A DNA stretch of 64,000 nt from Thalassospira lohafexi (GTDB lineage Bacteria > Pseudomonadota > Alphaproteobacteria > Rhodospirillales > Thalassospiraceae), in the NCBI RefSeq assembly GCF_002844275.1, contig NZ_NXGX01000006.1:124001-188000 (forward strand), written 5' to 3'. Numbering within the stretch: position 1 is the first letter of the stretch; every line of letters starts with the position of its first letter. This document shows positions 16,735 through 25,216 of the stretch, piece by piece. Below the pieces are notes generated by a model. The model was given only the letters and a program-made list of their open reading frames with translations. It was not told the DNA's origin and searched no databases. The position numbers were made by a program, and so were the translations under genes.

Positions 16735-17043
16735 CTATTTAGTCTGTTCGGGCGGGCAGAATGTTTCCTGCAAGACGGCAATGATTTTCATGATGTTCTG
16801 ATCTGCCAGCGAATAATAAATCGTCTGGGCTTCGCGCCGGGTTTTGACCAACCTGTCGCGCCGCAGCCGTGCGAGATGCTGTGACAGGGCGGATTGTTTA
16901 ATGCCCAGTTCATTCTCAAGCGTGCCAACCGATTTTTCGGCATCGCCAAGGGAACAAAGAATCATCAGCCGCCATTCATTACCCAGCGTTTTGAGAAATT
17001 CTGCTGCTTCGCGTGCATTTTGATGAAGCGCTTCGTAATCCAT
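16735..17043 (-). CDS. ArsR-family regulator of the BigR/SqrR type
   Basis: 102 residues from the ATG at 17043; a longer in-frame extension lacks family similarity. The winged helix is complete (VGTLENELGIKQSALSQHLARLRRDRLVKTRREAQTIYYSL). Cys30 (in MILCSL) and Cys96 (in ETFCPP) are 66 residues apart, the same spacing as the sulfide/persulfide-sensing pairs Cys41/Cys107 of SqrR and Cys42/Cys108 of BigR. That suggests a persulfide or redox sensor repressing sulfide-handling genes. The classical target genes are not adjacent; the neighbour across 343 bp is a Usp gene. Confidence 0.8.
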   Translation of the reverse strand: MDYEALHQNAREAAEFLKTLGNEWRLMILCSLGDAEKSVGTLENELGIKQSALSQHLARLRRDRLVKTRREAQTIYYSLADQNIMKIIAVLQETFCPPEQTK

Positions 17044-17386
17044 CCGCCAGCAAACCCATTTCCAAATTACATACCAATCTACATCTACGGTCTGACCTTG
17101 GTTGGTATCGGTCGGGGTCAGCGTATTTTCGGTCTTGTCGTCAAACAGCCATCGTAATCGGAGCCATAAATGATACAATACACCTTGTAAGCTATTCTAT
17201 CGGGCAGGTTTACGAAAAGCTGATCTTGTTTCTATACAGCGTTGAAAGAACAATTACAGCCGCAATATTTTTGATCTTGAACAAGGAATAGAGTGATCAA
17301 AAGTAGCAACATAATGGCGATCCTGCGTGATGATGATCGATCAGACGCGGGCACTGTTCACAAGATGACAGGCGGGAGTGAGTGCA
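17044..17386. other. 343-bp divergent intergenic region between the ArsR regulator and the Usp gene
   Basis: AT-rich compared with flanking genes. It contains a degenerate FNR-type dyad (17271-17284) and CATAAT (17310-17315) placed as a possible -10 for the Usp gene. I see no gene in it. Confidence 0.4.
17271..17284 (+). promoter_or_regulatory. degenerate FNR/CRP-like dyad upstream of the Usp gene
   Basis: TTGAT-CTTG-AACAA differs at one position from TTGAT-N4-ATCAA. CATAAT lies 35 bp further on (centre to centre). Weak, but the arrangement is close to a class II FNR promoter. Confidence 0.3.
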
Positions 17387-18244
17387 ATGGCAATAAGAAC
17401 AATTCTGGCGCCAGTAGCCGGTTCGGAAATTGATCGCCGTGTGATGGATATGGCGTTCCGTACTGCAAAGCGGTTCGATGCGCATCTTGAGGCGCTTTTT
17501 GTCGCCGCCGAACCACAGGATGCCATTCCAATTGTTGGCGAAGGCATGTCGGGTCTGATCATTGAAGAAATGATCCGGGCGGCGGAAACCGAAACAGGAA
17601 AACGCGAAGCCAACGGCAAGGCTGCGTTTGAGGCCGCTGTCGCCACGGCCGGGATCGACATTGCAGAGGCACCGACGACCCAGTCCAAAGCAACCTGTGC
17701 GTGGCGCAAGGACAATGGCCGCGAAGACGAAACCGTTGCGCGCCGGGGCCGCCTGTTTGATCTGGTGGTGGTTGGCCGCGATCCCAAAGAAGCTTCTGCG
17801 TCACTGACCTTTGATGCTGCATTGATGGAAACCGGGCGGCCGATCTTTGTCGCCCCGATAGACCCGCCTGCGACGATTGGTGAAAAGGTCATGATTGCAT
17901 GGAACGGCGGGGTCGAAGCCGCGCGTGCCGTGACGTCGGCCATGCCGCTGTTGCGCACGGCAAAGACCGTCACAATCGTCAGTGTCGGGGATGTTCCGTA
18001 TGGCCGGGCCAGTGCCAGAGAATTGGCGGAACAATTCCGCTGGCACGGAGTCGAGGCGGGCGTTGTTGAACATACCGAAGGCGGAAATGTCGCTAATACC
18101 TTGATTTTGGAAGCAGAAAAATGCGCTGCTGATAGCATCGTACTTGGTGCCTATAGCCATTCACGGTTCAAGGAAATGATCCTTGGCGGTGTGACGCAAG
18201 ATATGCTGGCAAAATGTACGTTGCCACTTTGGATCATGCACTGA
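17387..18244 (+). CDS. tandem-domain universal stress protein
   Basis: 285 residues from the ATG with GGGAG eight bases upstream. Two Usp-like halves: residues ~1-145 (MAIRTILAPVAGSEIDRR) and ~150-285 (GEKVMIAWNGGVEAARAV). The second ends in GAYSHSRFKEMILGGVT, a variant of the Usp nucleotide motif with Ser for the second Gly and GGVT at the end. Such two-domain proteins are cytoplasmic stress factors often induced by low oxygen or stationary phase. It has the same architecture as the minus-strand Usp gene at 25217. Confidence 0.85.
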   Translation: MAIRTILAPVAGSEIDRRVMDMAFRTAKRFDAHLEALFVAAEPQDAIPIVGEGMSGLIIEEMIRAAETETGKREANGKAAFEAAVATAGIDIAEAPTTQSKATCAWRKDNGREDETVARRGRLFDLVVVGRDPKEASASLTFDAALMETGRPIFVAPIDPPATIGEKVMIAWNGGVEAARAVTSAMPLLRTAKTVTIVSVGDVPYGRASARELAEQFRWHGVEAGVVEHTEGGNVANTLILEAEKCAADSIVLGAYSHSRFKEMILGGVTQDMLAKCTLPLWIMH

Positions 18245-18321
18245 GTGTTCCGCTGACCGGGCGTCAGCATAACCATATGATTTCGCGAAATTAAATTACC
18301 TATTCTTTTGAATGGGTCAGA

Positions 18322-18349
18322 AAGGCGCATTTTGGTGCGCCTTTTTTTG
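18322..18349 (+). terminator. terminator of the Usp gene
   Basis: Arms AAGGCGCA and TGCGCCTT with loop TTTTGG, followed by seven T. Confidence 0.85.
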
Positions 18350-18458
18350 TTGCATCCGCGAACAAATAGAGGGAGGGTTACGGAAATCTTACAAAGACGG
18401 AACCCCGAAAAACGAGGCGTTCCGCATTGAGGAAGAAACGTCTGCTAGGGGAATTGCG

Positions 18459-18647
18459 ATGTTATCACTTCGCGACATCATTGATTTTGCGGCCATGTCC
18501 GAGGATTTGGCTGACGAATTAAACAGTCTTAAAATTGGTTTGCCCGATCTTGGTGCTGCGGTTGTTGGCCAAGTTGGTGGTGGCGACAATTCCATTCGCG
18601 GCTGCGAAGCAACACCCTGTGCTGCCAACGAGTGTGACGGCAAATAA
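18459..18647 (+). CDS. possible small protein (62 aa)
   Basis: A short reading frame with AGGGGA six bases before its ATG. The N-terminus (MLSLRDIIDFAAMSEDLADEL) resembles small uncharacterised alphaproteobacterial proteins that begin MLSL.DV.D...LTEEE. The second half is Gly-rich and contains three Cys (RGCEATPCAANECDGK), unlike those proteins, so it may be frameshifted or unrelated. It lies alone between the Usp terminator and the SRAP gene. The ribosome site is the main support; I cannot assign a function. Confidence 0.35.
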   Translation: MLSLRDIIDFAAMSEDLADELNSLKIGLPDLGAAVVGQVGGGDNSIRGCEATPCAANECDGK

Positions 18648-18744
18648 GCAGGCGATGCGGGGCGACGTGATAGTGATATATGCCCCAACCTGATGCTTCT
18701 TATGGTGCCGGAAGCACGCCTGCGCTGACAGCAGGTCCATTTTC

Positions 18745-19440
18745 CTATTTTGAGAACAGACTGATCTGATCCTCATCGCGTTTGGTTTTTTGCGTGATGG
18801 GTGGTTCTTCGCGCCATGACAAAACATGGTCGGGAAGTGGAGCCAGCATATGGGCAACCTGTGCGAAGTTTTCTGTCGGATCAAGCCACGCATCAAGGTG
18901 ATTTGGTCCGATCACCACGGGCATGCGATCATGAATATGGGCAATCACACCCGATGGTGCACAGGTGATAATGGTCGCCTCTGACCCGTTTTCCAGTCCG
19001 GCAAATAGAAACGGTTGATGATCGGGAAGCGTGATCTGATTTTTACGCTTTGCCGTGCCGTCTTTGCGCCATTCATACCAACTTGTGGCCGGGATCAGGC
19101 ATCGTCGGGTAAGCAGGGGGCGAAATGTGGGTTTCTGGTCAAGTGTTTCGGCCCGCGCATTGATCAGTGGCGTGTTCAGGCCCGAAACCGTAAGCCCCCA
19201 GTGGCGAATTGCGGCTTTGCGTTCCGGCAGCATGACGGCAATCGGATCGGTCGGGCGGCGCGTGCCGGTCAGGCCTTCAAACGCGGCATCAAGGTCGTTC
19301 TGGTTTTCGGCGGTTTGATGGGCAAGCTGCGCATCGTCAAACCCGTTGTGCAAAATGCTGCGCCGGATGTCTTCCATCTCCAGTCCCAATTGCGCCTGAA
19401 GGGCGTGGACGTTGCTGTTAAGATCAAATCGACTGCACAT
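18745..19440 (-). CDS. SRAP-family (YedK/HMCES) abasic-site protein
   Basis: 231 residues. The start at 19440 places the catalytic Cys at position 2 (MCSRF), required because SRAP proteins crosslink abasic sites through Cys2 after Met removal. Other active-site elements are present: NARAET (94-99), Glu123 in WYEW and His170 in IHDRMPVV. The protein shields abasic sites in single-stranded DNA as a DNA-protein crosslink. MCSRF instead of MCGRF and a slightly long segment before NARAET are mild variations. Confidence 0.9.
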   Translation of the reverse strand: MCSRFDLNSNVHALQAQLGLEMEDIRRSILHNGFDDAQLAHQTAENQNDLDAAFEGLTGTRRPTDPIAVMLPERKAAIRHWGLTVSGLNTPLINARAETLDQKPTFRPLLTRRCLIPATSWYEWRKDGTAKRKNQITLPDHQPFLFAGLENGSEATIITCAPSGVIAHIHDRMPVVIGPNHLDAWLDPTENFAQVAHMLAPLPDHVLSWREEPPITQKTKRDEDQISLFSK

Positions 19441-19654
19441 GTATTTGCCTGCACTGGTTCGGTCATCAGGATAATAGCTGCTGCGGGCTTTGCCAAATCC
19501 TGCGATGCGTACTACGTGAAACGAGGCCATGATCCAAGGCCGACAGAAATTTTAACGAAAACAGGGCATTTCCTTCAATGGTTTGACGGGGGATGTTATA
19601 ACAGTGCGATCACATGCAGTCACGCATGCGCACGCCACATAAAGAGCCCGAATA

Positions 19655-20398
19655 ATGAATAACCCAGCCCCGAAAACAGTCGTTCTGACAGGTGCCAGCC
19701 GTGGTATCGGTCACGTTACGGTTGGTTATTTTGCCCGGCGTGGTTGGCGGGTGATTTGCTGTTCACGTGAAGCACCGCCACCCAGTTGTCCGCGTGACCC
19801 TTCACTTGGCATTCATATCCGTGCTGATCTTTCCAAACCCGAAGACGTGGAGTCTTTCATCGCACAGGCCAATGAGGTGCTGGGCGATGATCCGCTGCAT
19901 GCCCTGGTCAATAATGCCGGTGTGTCGCCCAAGACGCCCTATAAGGAACGGCTTGGCTGTTTGAACGGCGATATTGATGCGTGGCGCGATGTGTTTGAAC
20001 TTAATTTCTTCACCCCGCTAACACTGGCGCGCGGGTTTGCATCGGCCTTGCACCGTGGCAAGGGGGCAATTTGCAACATCACATCAATTGCCGGGCACTA
20101 TGTGCATCCGTTTGCCGGATCTGCCTATTCCACATCAAAGGCGGCCCTTTCCGGGCTGACGCGTGAAATGGCGGTGGAGTTTGCCGAACTGGGTGTGCGG
20201 GTCAATGCCGTTGCGCCTGGCGAAATTAAAACCGACATGATTTCCCCTGAATATGAAGCACTGGTGCCGCGCATCCCGATGAACCGGATGGGCACCCCCG
20301 AAGACGTCGCCGCCGCGGTGCATTATCTGGTCGGGGAAGACAGCAGTTATGTTACCGGCACGGAAATCTTTGTTACCGGCGGGCAGCATCTTTATTAA
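19655..20398 (+). CDS. SDR-family oxidoreductase (FabG-like)
   Basis: 247 residues. Classical SDR: TGASRGIG (residues ~11-18), NNAG, serine in NITSIAGHYVHPF, and YSTSK (Tyr/Lys pair), ending EIFVTGGQHLY. The length and the VNAVAPGEIKTDM segment fit reductases of 3-oxoacyl or sugar type. No fatty-acid gene is adjacent. It is divergent from the SRAP gene and convergent with a GNAT gene. The substrate cannot be named. Confidence 0.82.
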   Translation: MNNPAPKTVVLTGASRGIGHVTVGYFARRGWRVICCSREAPPPSCPRDPSLGIHIRADLSKPEDVESFIAQANEVLGDDPLHALVNNAGVSPKTPYKERLGCLNGDIDAWRDVFELNFFTPLTLARGFASALHRGKGAICNITSIAGHYVHPFAGSAYSTSKAALSGLTREMAVEFAELGVRVNAVAPGEIKTDMISPEYEALVPRIPMNRMGTPEDVAAAVHYLVGEDSSYVTGTEIFVTGGQHLY

Positions 20399-20472
20399 TC
20401 GGCGGATCGCTACGTTCGCCGCAATTGATGGTGATGATGTAGCGGTTCTGAGCCGATATGCTTAAAAGACCA

Positions 20473-20496
20473 AAGGCAGCCAAGCTTGGCTGCCTT
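20473..20496. terminator. palindromic bidirectional terminator
   Basis: A perfect 24-bp palindrome with half-site AAGGCAGCCAAG between convergent SDR and GNAT genes. The GNAT stop codon (20495-20497) begins inside it. Confidence 0.65.
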
Positions 20497-21001
20497 ATGC
20501 GTTCTGGCTAATGTAAAAGGCCGGGTCGTAATCAACTTTTCCAGCCGGGATTTCATCGATCAGCGGGCGGGCCATGAAATATTCATCAGGCACACCTTCA
20601 AGCTTAAGATCGGGCAGGGGCGCAAAGCCAAACCGGCTGTAATAGTTTGGCTCCCCCAGAACAACACACCCGGCGGCATCATCGGCACGCAAATGACGGA
20701 TGCCGCTTTGGATCAGTTCGGAGCCAACGCCGAACCCTTGACGGTCGGGCAGGACGGCAACCGGGCCAAGCCCGTACCATCCACATTCCAGGTTATTGAT
20801 TTTAATCGGGGAAAAGGCAATGCAGCCAATAAGCTCGTCATCTTGTTGAGCAATCAGTGAAAGGGTGAGCTTCCCTTTTTGACGCAGGGCATCGACAATA
20901 AGGTGTTCTGTCTGCTGGCTGTGGGGTGCTGTTTCAAATGCACCTGCCAGAAGCGCGTGAATCGCCGCGATGTCATGTTCGGTTTCTTCACGAATAAGCA
21001 T
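20495..21001 (-). CDS. GNAT-family N-acetyltransferase (YhbS-like)
   Basis: 168 residues from the ATG at 21001. GNAT motif A is visible (GPVAVLPDRQGFGVGSELIQSGIRHL) with the acetyl-CoA loop RQGFGVG. The segment CVVLGEPNYYSRFGFAPL is typical of YhbS-type acetyltransferases, which modify small molecules or protein N-termini. The C-terminal FMARPLIDEIPAG also fits. The substrate is unknown. Confidence 0.8.
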   Translation of the reverse strand: MLIREETEHDIAAIHALLAGAFETAPHSQQTEHLIVDALRQKGKLTLSLIAQQDDELIGCIAFSPIKINNLECGWYGLGPVAVLPDRQGFGVGSELIQSGIRHLRADDAAGCVVLGEPNYYSRFGFAPLPDLKLEGVPDEYFMARPLIDEIPAGKVDYDPAFYISQNA

Positions 21002-21088
21002 TTTCGTCCCTGCCTGTGACGTAGGGTCTGCTTCCTGCGGACCGTCACCCACGACTATAACGGGAAAACGTCGTAGGGCAAGGCTGTG

Positions 21089-21628
21089 TTAAACCAGCAG
21101 ACTTTTCAGCCAGTCGTTTTTTTGTTCAAGGCGTTTGACTTCCATTTCAAGCCAGCCGGTGAAGTTTGATGCTTCGTTGGCGTGCTCTTCGCGCAGGGCC
21201 AAAACACGTTCAAGATCAAGCTCGCACACATCCTGAAGGATTTCGAGCTGCTCACGACGGATGTCATCATCAAGCAAATGCAGATAGCGCATCTTAAGCG
21301 CCATGATCAAACGCGATAGTTCACCCGATGTATCGCGCAGGTTGCCTTGCATCAGTTCGACGAATTTATCGTGGCCCTGTTGGGTCAGGATAAGCTGCCC
21401 GTCGGAAAATGCGGTGCTTCCACTGTCTTCCTTGACCAGTCCTTCAAGCTTCAAAAGCTGTAATGAACTTCCCATCATATCCAGCGACGGCCCCATCATA
21501 TGGGACATGAAATGACGCACGGAATTGGCCAGATCAGCATAGCTGATTGGTTTATCCGAAAGGGCAAGTGTGCCGAGTGCGCACAGGCGCAGACATTCTT
21601 TGGGGAGCAAGGTTCTATCCGAATACAT
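21089..21628 (-). CDS. PadR-like winged-helix protein
   Basis: 179 residues from the ATG at 21628. The first ~90 residues look like a winged helix (CLRLCALGTLALSDKPISYADLANSVRHFM, then LQLLKLEGLVKED). The C-terminal ~80 residues are a long charged helix pair (MRYLHLLDDDIRREQLEILQDVCELDLERVLALREEH) as in the C-terminal dimerisation domain of PadR/AphA regulators. I assign it by this pattern only. The nearest gene on the same strand is the GNAT acetyltransferase about 90 bp downstream. Confidence 0.5.
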   Translation of the reverse strand: MYSDRTLLPKECLRLCALGTLALSDKPISYADLANSVRHFMSHMMGPSLDMMGSSLQLLKLEGLVKEDSGSTAFSDGQLILTQQGHDKFVELMQGNLRDTSGELSRLIMALKMRYLHLLDDDIRREQLEILQDVCELDLERVLALREEHANEASNFTGWLEMEVKRLEQKNDWLKSLLV

Positions 21629-21818
21629 GGGCGGCCCCTGTTTGATGACAGGACCGACGTTAACGCGAACGGTTATTAATTGCAATATGTGATCTTAAAG
21701 GCATTTTAAATGCCCGCAATCATCATCAGCATGAATATAGGCCGCCCTATGGCGAAAGCAAACATTCGGGTCCGATTTGAAGATGTTAGATCAGAACAGT
21801 TTCGTCGACGGATCAAAA

Positions 21819-21845
21819 AAGGCCAGGGTATTTGCCACTGGCCTT
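21819..21845 (-). terminator. terminator of hemA
   Basis: Arms AAGGCCAG and CTGGCCTT with an 11-nt loop; on the minus strand the stem is followed by a T6 run. Confidence 0.8.
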
Positions 21846-21869
21846 CGTTTTCTGATCCCTGACGCCCGA

Positions 21870-23087
21870 TCAGGCGGCCTTGGAAATGCCCAACTGGCTC
21901 CAGACGGCCAGCAGCGAGTCGATCAGGTGATCCATTAATTCGTCATTATGCAACGGACCGGGGGTGAAGCGCAGGCGTTCGGTGCCGCGCGGCACGGTTG
22001 GATAGTTGATCGGCTGCACATAAATATCATGTTCAAACAGCAGGCGGTCGCTGGCTTCCTTACACATCGCGGCATTGCCAACCATCAAGGGGACAATGTG
22101 GGATGGGGCGTCCATAACCGGTAGGCCTGCCGCACGCATGCGTTCACGCAGCGTTTCAGCGCGTTCTTTTTGTGCAACGCGCTCTGCATTGCTTTCCTTA
22201 AGATGGCGCACAGATGCCAGCGCACCCGCCGCAATGCTGGGCGGGTGGGAGCTTGTGAAGATGAACCCGTTGCCAAAGCTGCGTACGAAATCGACGATTT
22301 CCGGTTTGGCCGCGATGTAACCGCCAATGACGCCAAATGCCTTGGCCAGTGTGCCCTGAACGATATCAACGCGGTGCATAACGCCATCGCGTTCGGCAAC
22401 ACCGCCACCGCGCGGGCCGTACATGCCCACCGCATGGACTTCATCAAGGTATGAAATCGCGTTGTATTTTTCGCAAAGATCAAGAATCTGGCCAATCGGG
22501 GCGATATCGCCATCCATCGAATAGACCGACTCGAACGCGACGATTTTGGCGCGCTCCGGGCCGAGGTCCTTGAGGATAGCTTCAAGATGTTCGACGTCGT
22601 TGTGGTTCCAGATGCGGCGTTCGGCCTTGGAATGGCGCATGCCTTCGATCATGGAATTATGGTTCTGGGAGTCGGAAATGATCACGCAATCGGGCAATTT
22701 GGAGCCAAGGGTCGACAGCGTGGTCCAGTTTGCGACATAGCCAGATGTCATCAGAAGGGCGGCTTCCTTGCCATGCAGATCGGCGAGCTCTTGCTCAAGC
22801 GCGACGTGCAGATGGTTGGAGCCGGAAATATTGCGTGTGCCACCCGCACCGCCACCCTGGCCGGAAACGGCTTTGTCCATGGCTTCAAGCACCTTGGGGT
22901 GCTGACCCATGCCAAGATAATCGTTGGAACACCAGACAGTGATTTCGCGCGGCGCTTCCCCATTTTCCGGATGATAGAGGGACTTGGGGAATTTGCCGAC
23001 AATGCGTTCAAGATTGGCGAACACGCGATATCTGCCCTCAGCCTTAAGGCCAGAAATCGCGTCTTTGAAGAAGTTGTTATAATTCAT
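21870..23087 (-). CDS. hemA: 5-aminolevulinate synthase
   Basis: 405 residues. This PLP enzyme condenses glycine with succinyl-CoA, the first step of haem synthesis in alphaproteobacteria. It begins [26 protein letters not shown], typical of ALAS. It contains [40 protein letters not shown] and the PLP lysine in [17 protein letters not shown]. The start at 23087 agrees with homologues; a longer in-frame extension overlaps the control region. An FNR-type dyad with a correctly spaced -10 (GATAAG) lies ~150 bp upstream. Confidence 0.95.
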   Translation of the reverse strand: MNYNNFFKDAISGLKAEGRYRVFANLERIVGKFPKSLYHPENGEAPREITVWCSNDYLGMGQHPKVLEAMDKAVSGQGGGAGGTRNISGSNHLHVALEQELADLHGKEAALLMTSGYVANWTTLSTLGSKLPDCVIISDSQNHNSMIEGMRHSKAERRIWNHNDVEHLEAILKDLGPERAKIVAFESVYSMDGDIAPIGQILDLCEKYNAISYLDEVHAVGMYGPRGGGVAERDGVMHRVDIVQGTLAKAFGVIGGYIAAKPEIVDFVRSFGNGFIFTSSHPPSIAAGALASVRHLKESNAERVAQKERAETLRERMRAAGLPVMDAPSHIVPLMVGNAAMCKEASDRLLFEHDIYVQPINYPTVPRGTERLRFTPGPLHNDELMDHLIDSLLAVWSQLGISKAA

Positions 23088-23173
23088 CTTTGTTACTTTC
23101 GCCTGTCTCTTTGCGACGGAACAGTTTCGCACATCACAAAGCTCTGGTCTTGTCCTGATCAGTGATCTGATCT

Positions 23174-23231
23174 GGACATGTCGTCCGGCTTGACCGGGTC
23201 TTGATGTTTCCCTTATCGGACATGGCGTCCG
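23174..23231. repeat. two GGACATG-N-CGTCCG repeats in the hemA control region
   Basis: Copies at 23174-23187 and 23218-23231 differ at one base (T/G) and are 44 bp apart. Each contains a GGAC-N5-GTCC dyad. They bracket the predicted hemA -10, one just upstream and one in the leader, so a second regulator may bind here. Confidence 0.5.
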
Positions 23232-23239
23232 ACACGGCA

Positions 23240-23253
23240 TTGACCCTTGTCAA
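23240..23253 (-). promoter_or_regulatory. FNR/FixK-type dyad upstream of hemA
   Basis: TTGAC-N4-GTCAA, a perfect dyad matching the alphaproteobacterial FnrL/FixK box. GATAAG (23212-23217 on the minus strand) is centred 32 bp downstream, the spacing of a class II (-41.5) activated promoter. FnrL control of hemA is known in Rhodobacter. Confidence 0.6.
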
Positions 23254-23552
23254 AAATTAAAGCGATTCCAGTTTGTTTTGAACCGCACGGTCAGAGAAGG
23301 CGTTCCATCTTTCGTTTGTCGATCTCGCCGCAGGGTTGGTCCTGTTTCAAGGACTTGGCGTACCCCGTCTCAATTCAGTTGTCAATTTGGGGCCATTGGC
23401 GGCATTTGGCAAGGATTTGAACGCATTTCACCCCACAATTATATCAATTCAGGCCATAGTTTTAATCAATCGATTTGGTGTAATTTGGCATTTAAGGCTA
23501 TTGGGTGCGATTTTAGGCGGTGTTTTGTGGGATCAGATGTGTGGTTTTAGAA

Positions 23553-23591
23553 AAAAAGCCCGGCGCAAAACGGATTTGAGCCGGGCTTTTT
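23553..23591 (-). terminator. terminator of the transaminase gene
   Basis: 12-bp arms AAAAAGCCCGGC and GCCGGGCTTTTT around a 15-nt loop. Confidence 0.8.
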
Positions 23592-23614
23592 GATGTTTTG
23601 ATCTGTGTCGCGAC

Positions 23615-25018
23615 TTAAAGGCTGCTGTGCCACTCGGTCAGGGCGGCTTCGACCGCGTCAAACATCGTATGGATCTGGTCTTCGGTGATGATCAGCGGCG
23701 GGCAGAAGGCAACCGTATCGCCAAGCGCACGCAGGATCACACCATGCTCAAGACATTTGGCCGCAACGGCTTTGCCCGCAGCACCATAGGGATCAAACGG
23801 TGTTTTCGCACACTTATCAGAAACCAGTTCAAACGCCCCGATCAGGCCGTGGCCCCGGGTTTCGCCGACATGTTCGAACTTGTTAAGGTCTTTGAGGCGT
23901 TTCTGGAACGGCGACATGACACTACGGACATGCTCTATAATCCCGTCGTCCTCATAGATTTTAAGGGTTTCAAGTGCGACGGCCGCTGCCACCGGGTGCC
24001 CGGAATAGGTAAAGCCATGGCCGAATGTCCCGACTTCGTCTGATCCCTTTTTGACGGCCTGATAAATAGCCTCATTGATAAACAGGGCCGAAATCGGCAG
24101 GTACGCCGATGACAGCTGTTTGGCGACTGTGATCATATCGGGTTTAAGTCGGAAGGTTTCGCTGGCAAACATCCGACCGGTCCGGCCAAAGCCGCAAATC
24201 ACTTCATCGGCAATAAACAGGATGTCATAGCGTTTGAGCACTTCCTGAATTTTTTCAAAATAGGTGCGTGGCGGCACAATCACGCCACCGGCCCCCATGA
24301 TCGGTTCGGCGATAAACGCGCCGACGGTTTCGGGGCCTTCGGCCTGGATAAGGTCTTCAAGCTGTTCGGCCAGACGGGTGGCGAAATCTTCTTCTTCCTC
24401 ACCCGGCAGGGCATCGCGCCAGTAATGCGGTGTTTCGGTATGAAGAATGCGATCAATCGGCAGGTCAAACAGTTTGTGATTGCCCGGAAGGCCGGTCATT
24501 GAGGCCGCCGCCACGGTGACCCCGTGATAGCCCTTCTTGCGCGAGATGATCTTCTTCTTTTCCGGCTGGCCAATAGCATTATGATAATACCAAACCATTT
24601 TGACTGCCGAATCAGTGGCTTCAGAGCCGCTGTTGGCAAAGAAGACCTTCGACATCGGTACGGGTACGATTTCCAGCAGCTTTTCAGCCAGATCAATCGC
24701 CGGGTTTGTACTTTTGGATGCAAAGGTATGATAATAGGGCAGGATGTTGAGCTGCTTGGTGGCGGCATCCACCAGTCGTTTCTCGCTAAAGCCAAGCGAC
24801 GTACACCAAAGACCTGCCATGCCTTCGATCAGTTTGTGACCCGCATCATCGGTGACATAAATGCCGTCCCCGCCGGTAATGATGTGCGGACCGGTTTGTT
24901 CGTGGGTGGCATGATTGGTATAGGGATGCAGGTAGCTCGCGACATCGCGGCTGGCATCTGAATTGCCCGGAACGGTTGGGGCGACGGCTGGATTGACGTT
25001 GGTGGCGTCGATGGTCAT
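23615..25018 (-). CDS. class III PLP aminotransferase (omega-transaminase type)
   Basis: 467 residues; GAGG lies ~6 bases before the ATG. Fold-type I class III features: FFANSGSEATDSAVKMVWYYHNAIG, RKKGYHGVTVAAASMTG, the PLP-binding LFIADEVICGFGRTG and the Schiff-base lysine in ITVAKQLSSAYLPI. It resembles the omega-amino acid/putrescine/taurine-pyruvate transaminases, which move amino groups from primary amines to pyruvate. The exact amine donor cannot be read from sequence. It is monocistronic between two hairpins. Confidence 0.85.
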   Translation of the reverse strand: MTIDATNVNPAVAPTVPGNSDASRDVASYLHPYTNHATHEQTGPHIITGGDGIYVTDDAGHKLIEGMAGLWCTSLGFSEKRLVDAATKQLNILPYYHTFASKSTNPAIDLAEKLLEIVPVPMSKVFFANSGSEATDSAVKMVWYYHNAIGQPEKKKIISRKKGYHGVTVAAASMTGLPGNHKLFDLPIDRILHTETPHYWRDALPGEEEEDFATRLAEQLEDLIQAEGPETVGAFIAEPIMGAGGVIVPPRTYFEKIQEVLKRYDILFIADEVICGFGRTGRMFASETFRLKPDMITVAKQLSSAYLPISALFINEAIYQAVKKGSDEVGTFGHGFTYSGHPVAAAVALETLKIYEDDGIIEHVRSVMSPFQKRLKDLNKFEHVGETRGHGLIGAFELVSDKCAKTPFDPYGAAGKAVAAKCLEHGVILRALGDTVAFCPPLIITEDQIHTMFDAVEAALTEWHSSL

Positions 25019-25149
25019 GGCGAACCTCGTTTTGATGTGGGGCCCTGAAACCCGTAAATGCTTTTAAGGCACTTTAATCCCACTTTGATCGGGCGCAACC
25101 CATTCCTTTGCACTGCGATAACTTTGCGCGGGATTTACCGTAATGACGA

Positions 25150-25179
25150 AAAACCGGCGGGAATGATCCGACCGGTTTT
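25150..25179 (-). terminator. terminator of the second Usp gene
   Basis: Arms AAAACCGG and CCGGTTTT around a 14-nt loop, just downstream of the minus-strand Usp gene. Confidence 0.65.
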
Positions 25180-25216
25180 GATATGGGGTTTTGATGCGGG
25201 TGTGCGCGATATTGGC

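Larger units (their letters stand above)
23088..23614. other. 527-bp region upstream of hemA
   Basis: The left half (to ~23255) is the hemA control region with two GGACATG-N-CGTCC repeats and an FNR-type dyad. The right half (23255-23550) is AT-rich and shows no gene I can support; frames across it have no recognisable similarity. A terminator for the transaminase gene sits at 23553-23591. Confidence 0.5.

Noticed and set aside
23278-23550. Short plus-strand frames upstream of hemA
   Set aside because: No ribosome site, no recognisable motif, and AT-rich noncoding composition.
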